Program-made: the position numbers and the translations under genes | Assembly (NCBI GenBank): GCA_002404995.1 | Contig: DHKY01000004.1 | Coordinates: forward strand, 216,540-280,539 | Length of the DNA: 64,000 bases | Reading direction: 5' to 3' | Source: Caryophanales bacterium UBA4682 | GTDB lineage: Bacteria; Bacillota_I; Bacilli_A; RFN20; CAG-288 | The notes under the pieces: model-generated | What the model saw: the letters and a program-made list of their open reading frames with translations, nothing else | Told to the model about the DNA's origin: nothing | The model's database searches: none | In this document: positions 35,007 through 43,909 of the stretch, piece by piece | Layout: each line of letters starts with the position of its first letter | Numbering within the stretch: the first letter of the stretch is position 1

Positions 35007-35663
35007 CTACCCCTTGATAAACTTAACGAGCTCCGCCTGATTCTCTGGAGCCGAAGCAATAATCAAAGTGTCTTCTGCCTGAATCCTAGTATCACCGCGA
35101 GGGATGATGACCGTCGGATCCCGGAAGATACAGGTAATATTTCCAGTCTTCGGAAGGCCAAGGTTCTTTAAGCTCATTCCGACACACCAAAAGCTTGGCT
35201 TAATACGAATCTCCGTAATAACCAACTTATCGTTTTCAAGAGAAGAGGTTCGGAACACGGACTCAATATCCGATTCACCTTTGATTCGTTCTGTCAAAAG
35301 ATAAGTAGAAGAAATCGGACTATCGATTCCCCTTTGGACAAAAAGCCGGACATGGTGAGGATTATGAACCGTACAGATTGCTTTCTTAATTCCCAGAAGC
35401 TCTTTTGCAATCTTACAGCAGACAAAGTTATCCGCATCACTATGCCTTAGAGCAATGACTAAATCAAATCCAGTCACATCCGCAGTCTCAAAAGAATAGA
35501 TCTTTGTCGGATCAGAAACAAGGACAGGAATATTCCAATGTTCGGAAATCCTATCCGCTACCTTTTTATCATCATTCCTTACAACAATCTTATTTCCGGT
35601 TTTCGCGAAGGCAGAAAGGACGTAGTCGGCTTCGCTTCCTCCACCACAGATTACGATTTTCAT
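35007..35663 (-). CDS. trkA: TrkA-type regulatory subunit with TrkA-N and TrkA-C domains
   Basis: 218 residues. Starts MKIVICGGGSEADYVLSAF (Rossmann GxGxxG variant), DLVIALMHSDADNFVCCKIA, HNPHHVRLF; C-terminal TrkA_C-like part ends DPTVIIPRGDTRIQAEDTLI. The glycine-rich loop is GGGSEA, less canonical than G-x-G-x2-G. Binds nucleotide to gate TrkH. Directly abuts the preceding gene's stop and is 2 nt upstream of trkH. Confidence 0.87.
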   Translation of the reverse strand: MKIVICGGGSEADYVLSAFAKTGNKIVVRNDDKKVADRISEHWNIPVLVSDPTKIYSFETADVTGFDLVIALRHSDADNFVCCKIAKELLGIKKAICTVHNPHHVRLFVQRGIDSPISSTYLLTERIKGESDIESVFRTSSLENDKLVITEIRIKPSFWCVGMSLKNLGLPKTGNITCIFRDPTVIIPRGDTRIQAEDTLIIASAPENQAELVKFIKG

Positions 35664-36098
35664 TTAATCTTCGTCCTCCCTTCCTCGGATTGTCTTATAG
35701 GCCTGAATCGAAAGCCTTCCAGTCGAGATAATAGAAATACGATCGTCGCTCAGCAAAGAGGCTTTCCGTTCATCACGAAGACGGACAATAATATAAGGAA
35801 CATCATAAAGAGTAGCAATCCTAGAGGCAATCAGGACATTGACGTTATCTTCTCCAGTAGCAACCACGACTTCCTTTGCAGAGTCGATATGTGCTTTTTC
35901 AAGAGCCCTGTTATCTGTCGCGTCACCGATAAAAGTGTAGCCAGAGTAATCCGGATCGAGTTTCTTAAATGCGTTCGGATCCGTATCAATAATGGATGTA
36001 TAGATTCCGTCTACGGAAGACATGGATGCAATCGATGCACCAAGACGGGAAGAACCGATGACAAGTATCCTGTTTCGATCTTTGAACTGTTTCTTCAT
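35664..36098 (-). CDS. TrkA-N domain protein (single domain)
   Basis: 144 residues: RILVIGSSRLGASIASM, YTSIIDTDPNAFKKL, GYTFIGDATDNRALEKA, VVVATGEDNVNVLIAS. That is one RCK N-domain without the C-domain. With the next gene it makes two RCK subunits for one channel, a split arrangement seen in some Firmicutes Trk/Ktr systems. First gene of the trk operon. Confidence 0.85.
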   Translation of the reverse strand: MKKQFKDRNRILVIGSSRLGASIASMSSVDGIYTSIIDTDPNAFKKLDPDYSGYTFIGDATDNRALEKAHIDSAKEVVVATGEDNVNVLIASRIATLYDVPYIIVRLRDERKASLLSDDRISIISTGRLSIQAYKTIRGREDED

Positions 36099-36167
36099 TT
36101 CTGTTCGCCTCTATATGACATTCAACATTTTAACAGATAATATACAACAAAGAAAAAGAAGAGGCAA

Positions 36168-36641
36168 TCAACGCTGGTTGATTGCCTTCCTCCTTCGAGA
36201 AGCATGGATTTTATCTTCTCTTTCTTTGATTACTTCACGCTTATCGTAGTTTTTCTTTCCCTTGGCAAGAGCAATCTGAACCTTGCAGATTCCTTTTTTG
36301 ATGTAGACACGGACCGGAACTAACGTATAGCCTTCCCGTTCGACATTCTGCCGGAAGGCAAGGATCTGCTTCTTATGAAGCAGAAGCTTACGGGTTCTCG
36401 TCGGCTCATGAGAGAAAAGCGAATTATTGGACTGCAAGATTGGAATATTCCTATTCAAAAGATAGACCTCACCACCTTTGATGATGACATAGCTGTCATC
36501 CAAAGAACAATGCCCTGCACGAAGAGCTTTGATCTCAGAGCCTTTCAACTCGATTCCGCATTCAGTGAATTCAGAAAGGAAATAGTTGAAATAAGCTTTT
36601 TTGTTAGTGCAAAGAAGAATCTCGCCGTCTAAATCTGCCAT
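36168..36641 (-). CDS. smpB: tmRNA-binding protein SmpB
   Basis: 157 residues, standard length. GIELKGSEIKALRAG, VYLLNMNIPI, EPTRTRKLLLHKKQI, LAKGKKNYDKRE are SmpB signatures. NMNIPI has an AGG on the invariant Met; the Arg of RTRKLLLH are AGA and CGT. Binds the tRNA-like domain of tmRNA and the decoding centre. The C-terminal tail (HASRRRKAINQR in standard reading; two of the three middle Arg are AGG, hence Met) would be less basic than under the standard code. 6 nt downstream of rnr. Confidence 0.97.
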   Translation of the reverse strand: MADLDGEILLCTNKKAYFNYFLSEFTECGIELKGSEIKALRAGHCSLDDSYVIIKGGEVYLLNRNIPILQSNNSLFSHEPTRTRKLLLHKKQILAFRQNVEREGYTLVPVRVYIKKGICKVQIALAKGKKNYDKREVIKEREDKIHASRRRKAINQR

Positions 36642-36647
36642 AAGAAA

Positions 36648-39608
36648 CTATTCACCCCGGCGTTTCTTGCCATACCCAGCACGGGCAAAACCTTTCTTGC
36701 CATAGCTCGGAGTCGGTTTGTCATGGCCAAAGCCACCCTTACGGTCTCCGCGGAAGGACTTGCCACCGCGGGAAGAGAATCCGCGTCCGGAATCTTTGCC
36801 ACCACGGGAGAAGCCATGATCAGAAGCTCCAGCATAACCGCTGAAAGACGCATGACGTGTCTTAGATGCATAACTGGAATCACCGCCACGGCGTTCTTTT
36901 CTGCCTTCATCGGAGAAACGTCCGCGATTGGGGCGTCCAGAGCCAAAGCCGCCACGATCAGAATGATGATCATGTCCGAAGGACCGGCCTTCACCACGGC
37001 CGCCGCGGGAGAAACCATGTCCGGAATGTCCGCCAAAGCCACCACGGCCGCCAGAACGGCCTTCACGACGCTGACGAGGGGCGGCAAACCGCTTCAGAAG
37101 CTTATATTCGTCTTCATCGATATCCATGACAGCTAAGACAGAGACGACCTTTGCCTCATCGCCTGGATACTTGGCTTCGACAGCACGAATGACATCGACT
37201 TCTTTCCATTGTTCCGGAGTCGGACGGAAATCATCCTCTTCTTCCGCATGAGCAGCATTTGCACGCTGGATTTTCTCATTGGTACCATCCAACTGGTCCA
37301 GGGCATCAGAGAGGTTTTCCTCTTCTGCACTCTGGTTTTCTTTCTTTTCTTCGTTTTCGTTCATGTTACTGTTATCTTTCTTTTCGTCCTTGGAATAATC
37401 ATCAAAGAAGAATTCACCAGGACGGGCAAACCTTCCGTAATCGTCGTCATCATGGACAAGATGCAAGCCATTGAGGGCAACATCCTTACGCTGATAGATA
37501 TCCCTGTCCTTGCAGAACTTGTCATAGAAGACAGGGGTCGCAAGACCGATATCGACACGGTCCGGATCCGAATATAGGACCGTCACATCAATCGGAGTTC
37601 CTAAAGTGAAGGAGATATCCGTATCCCGGCCAAAGACACCATAAGAATCCGGCCTATAACGGAAGAAATCCCCGTTCCTGCAATGATAAGGAAGGAAGCC
37701 CTCGATACCATTATCCCTTTCGATGAACATACCACGAGTCACCATTCCGGAAACAATGCCATGATAGGTTTCGCCGATATGGTTCCTCCTATACTTGGCG
37801 CCTTCCAGATCATCACAATCCCGTTCAATCCTATCTGCCCGGACCTCACAGTCAGAAAGATAGTCACCTTCGTTCCTAAGACGGTTTGTCAGTTCTTCCT
37901 TGTCAAAAGGCTTGCCATCAAGGAGGTAGTCTTTGATTTCGCGATGAATGATATCATCCGGATAACGACGGATTGGGGAAGTGAAGTGGCAATAAGTAGC
38001 TTCGGCTAAACCAAAGTGACCCTTGTCTTCCGGAGAATATCTCGCTTTTGCCATCGAACGAAGAACCATGTAATTAGCAGCCTTCTTCCTTCCTGGATCT
38101 TTAATAGAATTAAGATAATCTGTTAAGCTCTTTCCAGAAATATCCTCGTCGCTCTTAGGGAATTCGGCATAGAGTTTCTGACGTTTTAGGAACTGACGGA
38201 GATTCGATAGCTTATCTTTCGGAGGGAACTCATGAATACGATAGAGAACCGGAACTCCTTTTTCCTTAAGAAGCTTAGCAACTGCTACATTAGCGATAAT
38301 CCTGAGGTCTTCAATCCTCAATTCGCTTTCTCCGCTTTCATGCTTCTTGACATCAATCGGGTTTCCGTTTTCATCCAAAGTGAACTTCAGTTCAGTGGAT
38401 TCAAGTTCCCTAGCACCATTAAGCCTGCGGCGTTTGCGAATCTTAAGAGCAGCTTCATGGAGAATATTAAGCGTCTCTCCGATTTCCTTGGAGAAGCCAA
38501 CGTCTTCACCTTTGAAGAAGGCGTTGACCTTATTGTAGGTAAGGCGTCCATGGCTCTTGATGACGCCACGGTTCACTTTTGATGAGAAGACGTTTCCGTT
38601 CGCATCAACCCTCCTTGTAACAGAGAGAACCAAACGTTCTTCATTGGGATTCAGAGAGCAGATTCCTGTCGATAATTCAAACGGAAGCCTGGGAACAACA
38701 CGATCCGCAACATAGATGGAAGTGCCTCTCTCATAAGCTTCCTCATCGAGAGGATGGTTCTTTTTCCTGTAATGAGTGACATCCGCAATATGAACTGTTA
38801 TTTCGTATCCGTTGAGGACTCGTTTTCCAAAAACAGCATCATCGAAATCATGGGAATCATCGCCATCAATCGTAACCACGCAGTCCTTGGTGAAATCAAC
38901 GCGTCCCTCTTTTTCTTCCGGAGCGATTTTCTGTTCGACAGATTTGGCTTCTTCCGTAACCTTAGCAGGGAAAGAAAGAGGGGCATCGTGATCGGCAATA
39001 ATCCTAGAAATATCGCTTCCAACATCATCCGAACGGACCAAAATAGATTCCGCCGTGGTCTTGATGACATTTCCGCTGATTTCCGTGATACGGCAGTTAA
39101 GCAAATCACCAGGCCGAACCGCTTTATCAATATTGTTCTCAAACTCTGTAACAAGGACAGTCTTACCACAGTTGTTCAGATAGTCAATATGAATCTGTCC
39201 TCTACCATCTGCAGTGGAAGCATAGGTTCCCTTGAGATGGTCCGTGCTCTCTAAATAATCAACAGCATGGAAGACACCCTTCTGGAATTCCTGAAGATAA
39301 ACTAAATCTCCTATGAGAAGCTGATCAGCTTCCTTACCGGAAAGGCGGTATTCTTTACTATCCGGAATGGATTTCAGAATAACGAAGTTCCGATTTTTCC
39401 TTGTTACTTTAGCAAGAACCCTTTTCTGTTCCCGCAAGATAAAATATCCATCATCGTCTTCGGCAATAATGCCATGCTCAATCCTATGATTTAATAATTC
39501 TTTGACTTGTTCTTTGTCATGGGCAGAGAAAGCCTCCCTCTGCTCGTCAATGCTTTTCTCACTCCGAACAGTTCCATGGAGCAAGCGGATAATTTCGTTT
39601 TCTGTCAT
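36648..39608 (-). CDS. rnr: Ribonuclease R with long RGG-rich tail
   Basis: 986 residues from ATG 39608 (a TTG six codons upstream is less likely). Winged-helix N-terminus, cold-shock domains, RNB core with DGDDSHDFDDAV (catalytic Asp), ERGTSIYVADRVVPMLP, HFTSPIRRYPD, then an S1 domain (GETYHGIVSGMVTRGMFIE). In the ERGTS...VVPMLP stretch Arg is AGA and CGT and Met is AGG. After residue about 720 comes an acidic linker, a helical segment (PTPEQWKEVDVI), and about 160 residues of RGG, GFG, FSRGG repeats, all Arg as CGN. 3'-5' exonuclease for structured and non-stop mRNA; works with SmpB-tmRNA. Typical tails are short and Lys-rich. Confidence 0.95.
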   Translation of the reverse strand: MTENEIIRLLHGTVRSEKSIDEQREAFSAHDKEQVKELLNHRIEHGIIAEDDDGYFILREQKRVLAKVTRKNRNFVILKSIPDSKEYRLSGKEADQLLIGDLVYLQEFQKGVFHAVDYLESTDHLKGTYASTADGRGQIHIDYLNNCGKTVLVTEFENNIDKAVRPGDLLNCRITEISGNVIKTTAESILVRSDDVGSDISRIIADHDAPLSFPAKVTEEAKSVEQKIAPEEKEGRVDFTKDCVVTIDGDDSHDFDDAVFGKRVLNGYEITVHIADVTHYRKKNHPLDEEAYERGTSIYVADRVVPRLPFELSTGICSLNPNEERLVLSVTRRVDANGNVFSSKVNRGVIKSHGRLTYNKVNAFFKGEDVGFSKEIGETLNILHEAALKIRKRRRLNGARELESTELKFTLDENGNPIDVKKHESGESELRIEDLRIIANVAVAKLLKEKGVPVLYRIHEFPPKDKLSNLRQFLKRQKLYAEFPKSDEDISGKSLTDYLNSIKDPGRKKAANYMVLRSMAKARYSPEDKGHFGLAEATYCHFTSPIRRYPDDIIHREIKDYLLDGKPFDKEELTNRLRNEGDYLSDCEVRADRIERDCDDLEGAKYRRNHIGETYHGIVSGMVTRGMFIERDNGIEGFLPYHCRNGDFFRYRPDSYGVFGRDTDISFTLGTPIDVTVLYSDPDRVDIGLATPVFYDKFCKDRDIYQRKDVALNGLHLVHDDDDYGRFARPGEFFFDDYSKDEKKDNSNMNENEEKKENQSAEEENLSDALDQLDGTNEKIQRANAAHAEEEDDFRPTPEQWKEVDVIRAVEAKYPGDEAKVVSVLAVMDIDEDEYKLLKRFAAPRQRREGRSGGRGGFGGHSGHGFSRGGRGEGRSFGHDHHSDRGGFGSGRPNRGRFSDEGRKERRGGDSSYASKTRHASFSGYAGASDHGFSRGGKDSGRGFSSRGGKSFRGDRKGGFGHDKPTPSYGKKGFARAGYGKKRRGE

Positions 39609-39625
39609 TTCTCGTTTCTCTTTCA

Positions 39626-39653
39626 AAAATAAACGGGGACTTCCTAAGCCCCC
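39626..39653 (-). terminator. Terminator between secG and rnr
   Basis: Minus strand GGGGGCTT-AGG-AAGTCCCC followed by GTTTATTTTT. It would uncouple most secG transcripts from rnr. Confidence 0.65.
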
Positions 39654-39673
39654 GCAATCGACTTAATCTTAGT

Positions 39674-39904
39674 TTATAGATAATTGGCAAGCAGCGCCGT
39701 GATAAAGAAAGCAACAACGAAGACGGCGGTGATTATTGTCCTGATTTTGTCGGCTCCACGCTCTTTGGTACGGGTGAAGATATTCATCTTGTTACCGCCC
39801 ATAACAGCGGAAGAAGCACCTTGGCTCTTTCCAGACTGAAGAAGGATAATGCCAATCAGGATAAAGGATAAGACAACCAATACTATCTGTGCAGGTGTGT
39901 TCAT
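39674..39904 (-). CDS. secG: Preprotein translocase subunit SecG
   Basis: 76 residues from ATG 39904 (GTGAGG upstream). Two hydrophobic helices (about 4-24 and 52-74) around the conserved LLQSGKSQGASSAVMGG and NIFTRTKERGADK. Accessory subunit of SecYEG. Followed by rnr and smpB, the usual Firmicutes order. Confidence 0.93.
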   Translation of the reverse strand: MNTPAQIVLVVLSFILIGIILLQSGKSQGASSAVMGGNKMNIFTRTKERGADKIRTIITAVFVVAFFITALLANYL

Positions 39905-40109
39905 TCTATTCCTCACTAAATCTTTAATCTTTATAAGTATACTCAAAACCATAACCTCTATCAATGTTTATCTTATTTCTGTATCCGTTTTCTCAAGTGA
40001 AAATAAAAATTATCAGTTCGCATGGACTAAGCTTCTATGGCAAAATGTTTTCATTAACGTGCCTAAAACAGCAGCAAAAAAACAAAGCAGGTCCAAAAGG
40101 TATATTCAG

Positions 40110-40138
40110 TTGACATGTAAGCGCTTTTCTTATAGAAT
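40110..40138 (+). promoter_or_regulatory. Promoter with a cre-like element, cassette 2
   Basis: TTGACA, 17 nt, TAGAAT. The spacer begins TGTAAGCGCTTTTC, matching the CcpA cre consensus TGNAANCGNTNNCA in all but the final two positions. GGAGG lies upstream of ATG 40163. Confidence 0.6.
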
Positions 40139-40162
40139 ATGTAAAAAATGGAGGGATGAGGT

Positions 40163-42862
40163 ATGAAAGGACATTTTATATTAATGCTTGCTAGTTATAG
40201 GTTTTGTTTAGTGAGCAATTTTCAACAGGCAAAACCAACTTTTACTAAACCAAACTCTAATATAAATGTCAAATTCAAAGCCAGCTCTTCTGAGCAAAAC
40301 GAGATTATAAAGTTGTCTCAACAATATTCCTGGTATGCTGTGCCCATAGGCCAAAAAACAAATTATATGGCCGATGTTTTAAACCCGAATGATTTCGATT
40401 CAGTAATTTTAGAAGCCAGATTGATTCCAAACGCGACAACGCAAGATGGCATCCCTTCCTCCTACTTATCAAATGCAAGCCAAACAATAATTGAGATTGT
40501 CCGAAATATCAATAACGAGATAGAGCCGAGCTACTATGCTATTGACATTGAAAATGCCAAGGCCATAATTTCATTATCAAACGTGGTGGATGAAGAATCG
40601 GAAACATTTAATCGTCTTGTAACCAGTTACAATGCTTATTTTTCATGGAATTCTCTCTCTCAATCGAGTCCAAATGAACACTCAACACAAAATGGTCAAA
40701 GGAAAATCCGGTCAAATTCAACACATCCAGCAATCAATGAACAGGCTCCACTTGATTATTATTTAAAAACAAAAGAGATTTATAAAAATAGTTCAATTTA
40801 TAATAAGTTTTCCTATTCAGAAACTGGTGGAGAGTCCAATTTAAATCTCAGTTCTGCGATAACATCCTTGCTCCCAAAATCTTACTTTACAATGACAGGA
40901 ACTCATTCAGACTGTGGATCGGAATGGGGATATTATATCAACACAAGCAAGGATAATGGTGACAACTATTTTTCTCAGGTCTTAATTTTCGATGTTATAC
41001 AAATTTGGGCAACTGTAGAATTTGCTGATCAAGTAACGATAAAAGTTGTGGAACATTCAAACTATAAATATGATGAGAAGAGTCAATCTGTTTATTATGA
41101 TAGTGTAAATCATCTTTGCTTAGGCAATCCATCACTAGAGTCGTCAATTGAATACGTGCAATGTACAGACAATAAGAATAATAAAAGACATCCCAATCCC
41201 ACAGACTCAGATTACGACTATAACTCGGATGACGGATTTTCTTTTGGTGAAGAAAAAATAATGCATATCGGTCAAGGAAAAGCTTCAGATAAAAAGGTAA
41301 AGTGTGACCGGGCTCTTTTCAATTTTTCTAAAGACTTGGCAATTTCATTAATTCCTGGATTAAACAAATCTCCACTAGCTTCTTTTATTTTAAGTCAAAG
41401 CTTATCTTTTGTTTCAGATTACTTGTTTGATAAGCTTTTCCCCACAACTGATAACAACCATACTTTAACAAAAAGCTATGATGGAAAATATGTTTACCGT
41501 TATGACAATCCAGACAGCTTTACAAATATCGAAGCCAGGCGTGATTTTTGTGAATTGCGAAAATCCTCTTATTTCCGAATGCCACCTTTTTCAAACGCAA
41601 GTAAAGCAAACAATGAAATCACAAACAACAGACAGACTCCCCTGCTATTCAAAGATGAAACTGATTCAATCAATTTTTGGCAAACCGTAATCTCATCACA
41701 AACAAGCAACGATTATACAGCTATAGTTGCTCATCACATCTCATTAGATATATTCAATGATGACTCTATCGCTGTATTTAAATTTGACCCGACTTTTTTA
41801 GCAAACATTCAAGGAAGTTGGGGTTATTTATATGGAGAAGATATCAATCCTACAAAGAAAGAAATTAGTGATACCAATCAATCAGTTCATGTTGCTTTTG
41901 GTTCGAATCACCCACAAGATATTGATTTCACTCCAGTAGCAACTTCTGATTACGATTTAGTTTTGACTGATGCAACACCAGAATCAAAATTCTATATTGA
42001 TGAATTTCCATCAGCCACAGGAATTGAAAACTCTGACAGCTTTACCAGCGTGTTTGTTCCAAATGGCAGTACAACAAGAAAGTTCAAAATCAATCATTCC
42101 TTTAAAGTAAATGTTCACTTAATCAAAGGAAAAACATACCATATCCATGTTAGACGACTAATTACAAAACAATATTTTGGTTTTGGAAAATTTGCTATTT
42201 ATGAGGCGCATGATGGTCTTGGCTCTTTGCAGGAAAAACCTCTTGCTGGTTCTTCAACTGGGAAAATAAACCAGCTGGTTGAATACAAAGGCATGCAACA
42301 AACCTATCATTTTTATAGTAAAGAAGATCAAATAGTTACGATAGCTCTATCTGCTAGTAAAGACACTTATCTTACTTTACTGGATGATAAATATCGTCCT
42401 TTTATTAGTGATGATGATAGTTTTGGGGGCAGAAACGCTGGTTTGATAATTCGAATGAAAGCCTATTCCCCAATATTTGTTTCTCCAAGATTTTATTCGC
42501 AATCTTCATCTGGTAGTATTTCGAGGACTATAAGCAATAGTACATGGATTCCATCATTTCAAAATAATCATAATTACCCGACACCTGTGATGAACATTAA
42601 AGTCGATTGCTCCAAAGTACAAGATTACTATTATTATGTTTCATTCAATGAAGATTGTGAATTCACCCTTTACAATAAGTTTTGGAGTGATTATGCATAC
42701 ATTTACATTTATGATTCTCAATTCAATGAAATGAAAAATTCAAGAATGGATGATGACACTATGCTAGTAATAAATGTAAAAGCAAATGAAGTCTTCGTAA
42801 TTCGTATTAGTGTATACAACATTGACAAAAAGAGTTACTTTGCATCAATCTTGGTCCAATAG
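40163..42862 (+). CDS. Giant secreted protein with PPC-like domains, cassette 2
   Basis: 899 residues; signal peptide HFILMLASYMFCLVS (AGG for the second Met). Paralogue of the protein at 20786 across nearly its full length: LLPKSYFTMTG with SEWGYYINTS, LCLGNPSLESSIEYV, DDGFSFGE, LLFKDETDSINFW, and the C-terminal DTYLTLLDDKYRPFISDDDS and FGGRNAGL. A hydrophobic segment (FSKDLAISLIPGLNKSPLAS, about 390-425) aligns in position with the Gly/Ala segment of its paralogue. The C-terminal third is PPC-like. Followed after 14 nt by a MacB-like membrane protein, repeating the layout of the first cassette. Function unknown. Confidence 0.72.
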   Translation: MKGHFILMLASYRFCLVSNFQQAKPTFTKPNSNINVKFKASSSEQNEIIKLSQQYSWYAVPIGQKTNYMADVLNPNDFDSVILEARLIPNATTQDGIPSSYLSNASQTIIEIVRNINNEIEPSYYAIDIENAKAIISLSNVVDEESETFNRLVTSYNAYFSWNSLSQSSPNEHSTQNGQRKIRSNSTHPAINEQAPLDYYLKTKEIYKNSSIYNKFSYSETGGESNLNLSSAITSLLPKSYFTMTGTHSDCGSEWGYYINTSKDNGDNYFSQVLIFDVIQIWATVEFADQVTIKVVEHSNYKYDEKSQSVYYDSVNHLCLGNPSLESSIEYVQCTDNKNNKRHPNPTDSDYDYNSDDGFSFGEEKIMHIGQGKASDKKVKCDRALFNFSKDLAISLIPGLNKSPLASFILSQSLSFVSDYLFDKLFPTTDNNHTLTKSYDGKYVYRYDNPDSFTNIEARRDFCELRKSSYFRMPPFSNASKANNEITNNRQTPLLFKDETDSINFWQTVISSQTSNDYTAIVAHHISLDIFNDDSIAVFKFDPTFLANIQGSWGYLYGEDINPTKKEISDTNQSVHVAFGSNHPQDIDFTPVATSDYDLVLTDATPESKFYIDEFPSATGIENSDSFTSVFVPNGSTTRKFKINHSFKVNVHLIKGKTYHIHVRRLITKQYFGFGKFAIYEAHDGLGSLQEKPLAGSSTGKINQLVEYKGMQQTYHFYSKEDQIVTIALSASKDTYLTLLDDKYRPFISDDDSFGGRNAGLIIRMKAYSPIFVSPRFYSQSSSGSISRTISNSTWIPSFQNNHNYPTPVMNIKVDCSKVQDYYYYVSFNEDCEFTLYNKFWSDYAYIYIYDSQFNEMKNSRMDDDTMLVINVKANEVFVIRISVYNIDKKSYFASILVQ

Positions 42863-42876
42863 AGGAGATTACATTA

Positions 42877-43893
42877 ATGAAAAAGCATATTACAATAATA
42901 GCTCTTCTCCTACAGAATCTAATGCTACTATGTCTATCTTTTCTGACAATCTCAAAAACCAGCTACTCCATTAACGATGAACGATTCAAAGCCGAGGAAA
43001 TTTATGCTGAAAGCAAGGAGATCAACCAGGACTACTTTAGGTTCCAAGGCAAAAGATCCGCTTTAATCCAGTCGCTTCCGAACCCCATCCCAGGGGAAAG
43101 AATCAATGCAACCGATGGGACCTATTCTTTCACAATTCTCACAGATGGATTAAAAGCAGACACTATCCTTTCAGAGGGACGTTATCCAGAAAACGATAAT
43201 GAAATCATGATTTCCCGTATTTTCGAAAACACCATGAAACTAGCAAAAGGAAAACAATGGCTTGGCTATGAATTCAAGCAGAAGCAACTACTCGGAGATA
43301 CAGTTTTGAAGGTAGTGGGTATTCTAGACACAAAAGTAAATGCCTTATCAGAAAGCAGTAAAAATAACCATTTTCTGATTAGCATGATTGATACATCTTT
43401 CCTCTGCACAGAGAATCGGTTCAATACGATAGTCGAACATCCTTCCTATTATATATCAAAGATAGAATCCATAAAACAATTCAAGTCCATACTAAGAAAT
43501 CAAGATATTGAATGCGTTTATCAATCAAGCAAAGCATCCAGTCTAGATTCCGGTGCAGTTAGCACAACTGAATTAATACTTTACTTTCTAATTGTTCCAT
43601 CTTTCCTTGCCTATAGGATTTTATCCATCCATTTTCAAATCACCTATTCTGTCCGAGCATCCATAATCAGCTTTGCTTCATTATTCCTTATTGGATTCTT
43701 AAGTACTCTGATAGCAGATATCATTTGGAAATCTTTGACTAGGACAGTCCCCTTCTATTTCCATTTGGGATACACGACATTAATCTACATGCCTTTTGCT
43801 GTTTTCGGTCTTTTGATAAATCTTGCACCTCACATAAGAAATTTCATTCAAAAGAAAAAAACCGACAAGCTATATAGCTCTATCGGTTTATAG
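42877..43893 (+). CDS. Short MacB/FtsX-like membrane protein without ATPase domain
   Basis: 338 residues. One N-terminal helix (about 6-27), an extracellular domain with TILSEGRYPENDNEIMISRI and LLGDTVLKVVGILDT, which matches the corresponding LLSGRLPSNDKEVRI and LSIVGVLDT region of the cassette-1 membrane protein, and three C-terminal helices. It keeps the MacB 4-helix layout but lacks the ATPase domain, and its extracellular domain is much smaller (about 200 residues). GAGGAG precedes the ATG. Presumed partner of the secreted protein upstream. Confidence 0.6.
   Translation: MKKHITIIALLLQNLMLLCLSFLTISKTSYSINDERFKAEEIYAESKEINQDYFRFQGKRSALIQSLPNPIPGERINATDGTYSFTILTDGLKADTILSEGRYPENDNEIMISRIFENTMKLAKGKQWLGYEFKQKQLLGDTVLKVVGILDTKVNALSESSKNNHFLISMIDTSFLCTENRFNTIVEHPSYYISKIESIKQFKSILRNQDIECVYQSSKASSLDSGAVSTTELILYFLIVPSFLAYRILSIHFQITYSVRASIISFASLFLIGFLSTLIADIIWKSLTRTVPFYFHLGYTTLIYMPFAVFGLLINLAPHIRNFIQKKKTDKLYSSIGL
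43853..43889 (-). terminator. Terminator of the tldD-tldE array
   Basis: AAACCGA / TCGGTTT stem with an inner AGCTATATAGCT; on the minus strand the stem is followed by a T-rich tract (TTTTTTTCTTTT). It lies inside the end of the convergent plus-strand gene. Confidence 0.6.
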
Positions 43894-43909
43894 TTTCCGA
43901 GAATTCTGA

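Noticed and set aside
36723..37136. Plus-strand frames opposite the RNase R tail
   Set aside because: They mirror the Gly/Arg-rich repeats in another frame and have no start signals.
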